DNA of 64,000 nt. Source: Cafeteria roenbergensis. Its lineage: Eukaryota > Sar > Bigyra > Bicosoecida > Cafeteriaceae. Shown piece by piece: positions 59,386 through 64,000 of the stretch (position 1 is its first letter; every line of letters begins with the position of its first letter). The stretch covers positions 248,001-312,000 of the forward strand of contig VLTN01000022.1 in assembly GCA_008330645.1 (NCBI GenBank). The letters run 5' to 3'. The notes below the pieces were generated by a model that saw only the letters and a list, made by a program, of their open reading frames with translations, had not been told where the DNA came from and ran no database searches. Position numbers and translations under genes: made by a program.

Positions 59386-61905
59386 ATGTTGAAGCTGCAC
59401 ACTCGACAAGAGTTAATGGCTGCTCAAGCTCCTCATGACGCTCGCCTCAGCCACGTGCCCATACACCGCTTCGGATGGGTGCGCCTGAGCGTGAGCACGC
59501 TCGAAAGTCGGCCCAGGCTCGCTCCGCCCGAAAGAGGAAAAGTTTCCGAGAATGTTCCTGCCCGCCAGGCGGTTTGCTGCCGCCCGGCGTCCCCGCGCGC
59601 CGCGCCCATCAGCGCCCGCCCATCAGCACCCCAGCTGTCAACATCCCTGGGAACCAGTGAGGCGTCCGAACCCGATCAGCTGGCCGTGCTGACGAGCGAC
59701 AACCTCAGCTTGTTCGCCCGAGAGCAAGTGCAGCGCTCGGTGCGCGCGCCGTTATCGCCGCGCGCGCAGGCAGGTCCCGCCCTTGGTGTCTCGCAGACTA
59801 CCCCGACCTGCACGCCGTCCTGGACGACCGGTGCGGATGTCTTCCCCCGAGGCCGTCAGGACCCCGGCCTGCGCGCCGCAGCGAGTGAGAGGGCACCGGA
59901 TACGACGCCGGCGTGGCGACTCGGTGACTTGCCGCCCGAGCAGGTTCGATTGCTCCTCGCAAACGCCGAACCCGGCACCACGCTCCCCATCGCATCCCTG
60001 CAGTCTGCGACCTCTAGTGGCTGCACAGTGCGCCTGCGCTTCGCCCCCGCGCTCGCCGTCGTCATGGACACGGCGACCAAGGGCGAGGCCCGATTCTGGG
60101 CCACAAGCGTGCAACAGGCGCGTGCCGGGCGGACGCCCGCCCCGCCCGAGCTTGATGCGCTGTCCGCCAAGGTCAGGCGCATCCACCACACGGAGGTTCA
60201 GCTTGCACCTTCCCCGTTCGTCGAGGGTGGGGCAGCCCGCGTGTTCCGCGGCACCTGGGAGGGACGATTCGTCGCTGTCAAGGAGCTGTGCGACTCACCG
60301 GTCAAGGGCCCCTCCACCGCGGCGGTGGTCCGGGAGAGCAACGTGCTGGCCAGCCTCGAGCACGCCAACGTCGCCAGGCTGCTTGGCGTCGGGTGGAGCC
60401 CTCGGAAGGAGCGCCCGTTCATGGTGATGGACCTTGCGGCTGGCACCCTCCTCGACTGGATTCACCCCACCAGGATCGAGACGATGGCGCGAAGTCCCAG
60501 CATGTGGCCGAGCACCCCTCGGCGCAGAATCACCGACCCCGATCCCCCACGCTCACCGGCAGCGGCAGCTGCAGCTGCGGCACCGGCACCGGTCACGACC
60601 GCCACCACGACAGCACCACGGGCGGGTGCCGCCGCGGCGCCCGCCGCCAGCTGTGAGCGCGACGACGCCGCTGACGAGTTCCTCCGCGCCTGGCCGCGGT
60701 CGGCTGCGTCGCTGGCGTCCGTGCTCCACGACGTTGCGTGCGGGATGCAGTTCGTCCACGAGCAGGGCATCGTTCACTGCGACCTCAAGCCCAGCAACAT
60801 CTTGCTCGACGAGCATTCCCACGCCCGCGTGTGCGACTTTGGGCTCAGTCAGGTTGCCGCCCACCGCACCGCCGCCAGGGCGCAAGGCACGCAGCAGTAC
60901 ATGGCGCCGGAGCTGCTCACCACAGCGCCCGTCGTCATGGATGCTGCGGTGGACGTGTTCGCGTTCGGCGTGATGGCGTGGGAAGCGTGCACCGGCAAAC
61001 AAGCGTTCGCGGGCGTGTTCGCGCACGACGACATGGCGCGCGGCGTGCGCGACGGCATCCGCCCCCCCATTCCCCACGCCGCCCCCAGGGCCCTGGCGGA
61101 CCTGCTCGAGAGCTGCTGGCATGGCGACCCGACCATGCGCCCCACCTTCGCTGAGGTGGCGAGACAGCTCGCGGAGGAGGTGCGGCTGCACGGGCACGGG
61201 TTGGCAGGGGCGCTGTTCCCGGATGACGAGGTGCTCAACGACATCGCGGGCGAGGCGGGGGAGATGGACGCTGTGGCCCCCGGAGTCGACCGCGACCGGA
61301 TGGCAGATGAGGCTGCAGCGAAGTGGGCGGCGATGAAACCCGGCTGGCTGCATGGGCATGCCGCAAAAGTTGGAGCACTCGGCTGCCTGCTGGCAGGCAC
61401 GAGCGCGAGTCTGTCGTCCCCAACAGCCGCCGCAGACTCGACGGGCAGTAGTGCCTGTTCTAGAGCCGGCAGCGCGACAAGGACTCCTGGGCGGACCGCT
61501 GGAGCCGACGGCTCAGCTGGAATCATCGTAGTGTCTCACCGCAAGTCGCTCTCAGCGCAGAGAGACCGCACGGCTTCTGAAGGGCTTCCTGGTTGTCAGG
61601 AATTTCATCCCCTGGTGGGATTGGTATCAGGCCGAGAGAGCCTCTCAGGCCTGCCGAATACGATTCGTCGTCGAATGGCGAGTCGCCGGGACACCGGCAG
61701 GGCACCACCCTTGGCCACGCTTGGGGACCCAACGGACGGGAATTGTGCGCGCTCGCCTAGAGCTGCTGCTCTCCCGGCGTTGTTTGCCCAGCCCCCAGGA
61801 ACGAGGTCGGGCTCTTCGGAGAGTGGGTCGGAGTCTGGTTCGGAGGCCCCGGCTCTCGGCTGCTCTGGCGCTCGAGCCAGAGCCTTGGCCGACAGCACTG
61901 CGTGA
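59386..61905 (+). CDS. TKL-like serine/threonine protein kinase, copy 2 of a tandem pair
   Basis: Frame open from before ATG 59386 to TGA 61903-61905. The catalytic domain is the same as copy 1 apart from Val for Ile just before it and Val for Ala in the inserted Ala/Pro/Thr region; Lys, HCD, DFG and APE motifs are intact, so both should be active. It differs in the approximately 100 N-terminal residues, in a 26-residue block after FAREQ (RSVRAPLSPRAQAGPALGVS against ADLQAAGPHSARGPRCPAPS), and in the C-terminal approximately 190 residues. The tails share weak homology near the end (LGCSGARARALAD against LGSPGPRAQECAD) and Ser/Glu-rich runs. An alternative start is ATG 59475 followed 16 nt later by GTGAGC: spliced to an acceptor CCCATCAG before CACCCCAG (about 59,626), it would enter the kinase frame as MGAPEPPQLSTSLG. 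This is plausible but unproven, and that acceptor is not CGCAG. Confidence 0.88.
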   Translation: MLKLHTRQELMAAQAPHDARLSHVPIHRFGWVRLSVSTLESRPRLAPPERGKVSENVPARQAVCCRPASPRAAPISARPSAPQLSTSLGTSEASEPDQLAVLTSDNLSLFAREQVQRSVRAPLSPRAQAGPALGVSQTTPTCTPSWTTGADVFPRGRQDPGLRAAASERAPDTTPAWRLGDLPPEQVRLLLANAEPGTTLPIASLQSATSSGCTVRLRFAPALAVVMDTATKGEARFWATSVQQARAGRTPAPPELDALSAKVRRIHHTEVQLAPSPFVEGGAARVFRGTWEGRFVAVKELCDSPVKGPSTAAVVRESNVLASLEHANVARLLGVGWSPRKERPFMVMDLAAGTLLDWIHPTRIETMARSPSMWPSTPRRRITDPDPPRSPAAAAAAAAPAPVTTATTTAPRAGAAAAPAASCERDDAADEFLRAWPRSAASLASVLHDVACGMQFVHEQGIVHCDLKPSNILLDEHSHARVCDFGLSQVAAHRTAARAQGTQQYMAPELLTTAPVVMDAAVDVFAFGVMAWEACTGKQAFAGVFAHDDMARGVRDGIRPPIPHAAPRALADLLESCWHGDPTMRPTFAEVARQLAEEVRLHGHGLAGALFPDDEVLNDIAGEAGEMDAVAPGVDRDRMADEAAAKWAAMKPGWLHGHAAKVGALGCLLAGTSASLSSPTAAADSTGSSACSRAGSATRTPGRTAGADGSAGIIVVSHRKSLSAQRDRTASEGLPGCQEFHPLVGLVSGRESLSGLPNTIRRRMASRRDTGRAPPLATLGDPTDGNCARSPRAAALPALFAQPPGTRSGSSESGSESGSEAPALGCSGARARALADSTA
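59675..61338 (+). repeat. Tandem duplication, unit 2 (kinase core)
   Basis: Partner of 56704-58367, same orientation and equal length. The unrelated 78-bp block is 59,734-59,811. After about 61,338 the sequences diverge, with about 70% identity regained over some 40 bp at 58,902 versus 61,855, where the offset is 2,953, showing that the tails are old homologues. Confidence 0.95.
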
Positions 61906-62368
61906 CGCAGTTTCGTTTCGCCGTCGTCGTCTTGGCAGTGGCCTGCTTTGGGCAGAGTATTTATCGCGGGAGCCTCTGAATTTAGCTTGCAGGGAAGGAT
62001 GTTGTGTGCGTCGGCTCGAGCCCACGCTACACGCCGAGGGCACCGCGAATGATCTATCAGTTCAGGCATTGGTTGCCTTGCGTCGAGCTCACATTCTCAC
62101 AGGTGCCGCCTCGCTTCGCGTATTGCACGCTCGCCTCGGCATCACCGCAAAAGCGATTGCACGCTTGAAGGGTGGCAGCGCGACCTTTGCGCGAAATGCC
62201 GCGATTATGCATTGCTTTGCGCTGCCCTTGTGGCGCACTCAACGGGTGATTGCCAGACGGACGCCGAGCACGAAACTTCCCGGGTGCCAGCATCGCCATC
62301 ACGCACCGGCCTCCGAGCGAGACAGTTTAGACGGCGGGTCTGTCGAGCAAGCAGTCATCTGCTCTGCC
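61906..62368. other. Intergenic between convergent genes, 463 bp
   Basis: 3' flanks of kinase copy 2 (plus) and the GH32 gene (minus). One of the least GC-rich stretches (e.g. 61,960-61,990 and 62,195-62,220). No RNA gene or repeat recognised. Confidence 0.5.
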
Positions 62369-64000
62369 TCACAGACGAGGCCGGCCCTGCACCCAAATGC
62401 TCTCCACAGAAGCGACATCGATGCTCATCAGTTGCACGCCAGCCCCGTCAGCGAAGAGCGTCACACCGTTGGCAGTGGCGTCGGGGTAGGACCTGGTGAC
62501 GATTCGCCCCAGGCCTCGGTTGGCGAACGACTCGATGACGCTGTGGTCCACCCAGACGCTCAGCTCGGAGACCGAAGCGCCCTTGGCGATTGGCAGCGAT
62601 TCAGCCACCACGCTGTGGGCCCCGTCACCCCCCGCTCGCGACTGGTCGTTCACCTGCACCAGTGATGGCACTGTGCCGCTCACACACCACTTGTTTGTGT
62701 CGGCGGGGGGCGCGGACGACTTCAGCGAGCAGCGTGGCACAGGGAACGCCGTTGCGGCCGGCCCTCCGTCTCGGACATAGGTCCAAGCGACGCACTGCGG
62801 CTCTGCCAGGCACGTCTGCGAGCAGTTTTGGATGTTCTGCTCAGCCGGGGCAGAAGCGGGCAGGGCAAAATCGCGGTAGTCGCCGCCTGGCATGTCAGTG
62901 TTGTTGAGAGGCCCGGACGCGGACACGTGCTGGAAGCCGAGGCGAGTCTCGATGCCTGCGGCAAGGTTGGCTCGCACTCCGACGCCGTACGACTGGGACG
63001 ATGTCGGGCCTGCCCCGGTCCGCCCGGCCAGGGCTGCGCGGCAGGAGTCCAACCTCTGCGAGTCTGACGTTGAGCGCGACCAGCGGGCCTCCACGCACCG
63101 GCGCCATGCCGACCGTTCCGCTGACGGCAGCGCAAACGTTGCGGTCACCTGCAGCATCAGGCCCGTGGCGCCGGGGAGCGCCGTGTCCGACCCCGCCTTG
63201 ACCGTGATGTTGCTCGCGGAGAAGAGGGACTGGTTTCGGAGCGAGGCGACCTCCGCAATGGGGAAGGCGCGGAGGGAGTCGGTGGCGGCATCATAGGTGA
63301 CCTCCATCGGAAGCGTCATCGAGCCCTGCCAGCCGCGCTGCGCCGTGGTCGGGCTGCTCTCCTGGACCCACCCGAAGAGAACCTGGCGCTGCTGCACTGG
63401 GTCGTAGAACCGCTTGGAGGCGTAGAAGGTCCCTGCCATGTACCGGCGCAGGGACTGCCTCGGCTGGAACGACTGAGTCGCGCTGTCGTAGGCGCCCAGC
63501 GCGTACCAGTCTCCGCTGTCGGAGATCTTCATGACGTACGTCTGGGAGGGCGAGTCTGGGCCCACAGGGTAAAAGTCGGGGCACTCGAACATGGCATGGG
63601 TGCCGGACGCGTCGGCGTACATGAATCCCTCAAACTTCCAGCTCTCGAAGTCGGTGGTCGAGTACTGCGACACGTGCCCCACGCCGTTCACCGCGGCGCC
63701 CACGGCGATGCGCGAGAGGCCGCCGTCCGTCCATGCCGTGGTGGGGTCCCGGAAAGAGTCGGCGGGCACCCCAGGCGGGGGCGTGCCGATTACGGGATTT
63801 GCCTCGTCCTTCGCCCACTCGACCAGGTCTGGGTCTGAGGCGTCGACAGGCCGGGCCTGGCACTGGAGCTGGCCCTTGGGGCCGACGCACGTGTAGCTGA
63901 GCAGGGGCGCGCCGTCCACGATGGACACGGAGCCGGAGAACACGCCGTCCTGGTCGTAGGTTTGGTTCGGCCAGAGCGCCACGGGCAGGTGCCACCACCG
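62369..64000 (-). CDS. GH32 beta-fructosidase/invertase with inserted PAN-like module (5' end outside window)
   Basis: Open to the window edge, so the N terminus with the nucleophile motif (NDPN) is upstream. Visible: LPVALWPNQTYDQDGVFSGS (the FSGS loop lining the sugar site), FRDPTTAW (about 63,733-63,755, transition-state-stabilising Asp) and FECPDFYPV (acid/base Glu codon 63584-63586). The C-terminal beta-sandwich has SVWVDHSVIESFANRG. These are the classic GH32 blocks of enzymes that release fructose from sucrose or fructans. Within the sandwich (about 62,690-62,860) sits a Cys-rich insert (NCSQTCLAEPQCVAWTYV, then RCSLKSSAPP and WCVSG) with the C-x3-C-x5-C-x-A-W pattern of PAN/apple modules, which bind carbohydrate or protein. 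N-linked sites (NQS, NIT, NCS) and disulfides suggest a secreted or vacuolar enzyme; the signal peptide is not in view. TGA at 62369-62371. Confidence 0.92.
   Translation of the reverse strand, partial: RWWHLPVALWPNQTYDQDGVFSGSVSIVDGAPLLSYTCVGPKGQLQCQARPVDASDPDLVEWAKDEANPVIGTPPPGVPADSFRDPTTAWTDGGLSRIAVGAAVNGVGHVSQYSTTDFESWKFEGFMYADASGTHAMFECPDFYPVGPDSPSQTYVMKISDSGDWYALGAYDSATQSFQPRQSLRRYMAGTFYASKRFYDPVQQRQVLFGWVQESSPTTAQRGWQGSMTLPMEVTYDAATDSLRAFPIAEVASLRNQSLFSASNITVKAGSDTALPGATGLMLQVTATFALPSAERSAWRRCVEARWSRSTSDSQRLDSCRAALAGRTGAGPTSSQSYGVGVRANLAAGIETRLGFQHVSASGPLNNTDMPGGDYRDFALPASAPAEQNIQNCSQTCLAEPQCVAWTYVRDGGPAATAFPVPRCSLKSSAPPADTNKWCVSGTVPSLVQVNDQSRAGGDGAHSVVAESLPIAKGASVSELSVWVDHSVIESFANRGLGRIVTRSYPDATANGVTLFADGAGVQLMSIDVASVESIWVQGRPRL

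Noticed and set aside
1-64000. Transposons, LTR or virus-derived elements
   Set aside because: No transposase, reverse transcriptase, integrase, capsid-like or polymerase motif, and no long terminal repeats, were seen; the only long repeat is the kinase duplication.

Overview
The window is nuclear DNA of a very GC-rich unicellular eukaryote. The evidence is ten spliceosomal introns that can be read directly, all GTGAG...CGCAG, monocistronic genes on both strands, and typical eukaryotic families: a giant HECT E3 ligase, an SLC25 mitochondrial carrier, an F-box/WD40 protein, TKL-type kinases and an axonemal-type EF-hand protein. The calcyphosin-like EF-hand protein suggests a flagellated cell. 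Dense large genes, extreme GC and few short introns fit a heterotrophic flagellate or microalga. A bicosoecid such as Cafeteria is one candidate, but no marker gene here fixes the species.

Layout. 1-2.8 kb: 3' part of a hybrid histidine kinase (+). 3.1-5.2 kb: an RRM-Nudix protein and a small TPR protein (both -). 5.3-21.2 kb: one giant gene (-) for an approximately 5,200-residue HECT ubiquitin ligase with MIB/HERC2, Vps62-like and SPRY modules. 21.9-24.2 kb: four-exon calcyphosin-like EF-hand gene (-). 24.8-26.4 kb: four-exon 2-oxoglutarate/dicarboxylate carrier (-). 26.8-29.3 kb: M16-type metallopeptidase homologue with a presequence-like N terminus (-). 29.5-35.5 kb: approximately 2,000-residue coiled-coil protein (-). 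35.9-38.1 kb: two-exon type II membrane protein (+), followed by a 26-bp minisatellite. 38.6-41.3 kb: OB-fold protein (-), sharing an upstream region with a three-exon cold-shock-domain gene (+, 41.6-42.4 kb). 42.9-47.9 kb: alpha-solenoid-like protein (+). 48.5-53.1 kb: double cyclic-nucleotide-binding-domain protein (+). 54.1-56.1 kb: F-box/WD40 protein (-). 56.5-61.9 kb: tandem pair of protein kinases (+) with nearly identical catalytic cores but divergent ends. 62.4-64 kb: 3' part of a GH32 beta-fructosidase with an inserted PAN-like module (-).

There is no sign of an operon or a dedicated gene cluster; the genes look like independent housekeeping, signalling and cytoskeletal functions. 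Three window-wide patterns stand out. First, folded domains are repeatedly split by long low-complexity insertions. Second, the splice-site consensus is unusually uniform. Third, the octamer GGCAGAGC/GCTCTGCC was found by eye 66 times, roughly ten times or more what base composition predicts, and is scattered through most genes in both orientations. No transposon, retroelement, virus-like element, tRNA, rRNA or CRISPR array was recognised.
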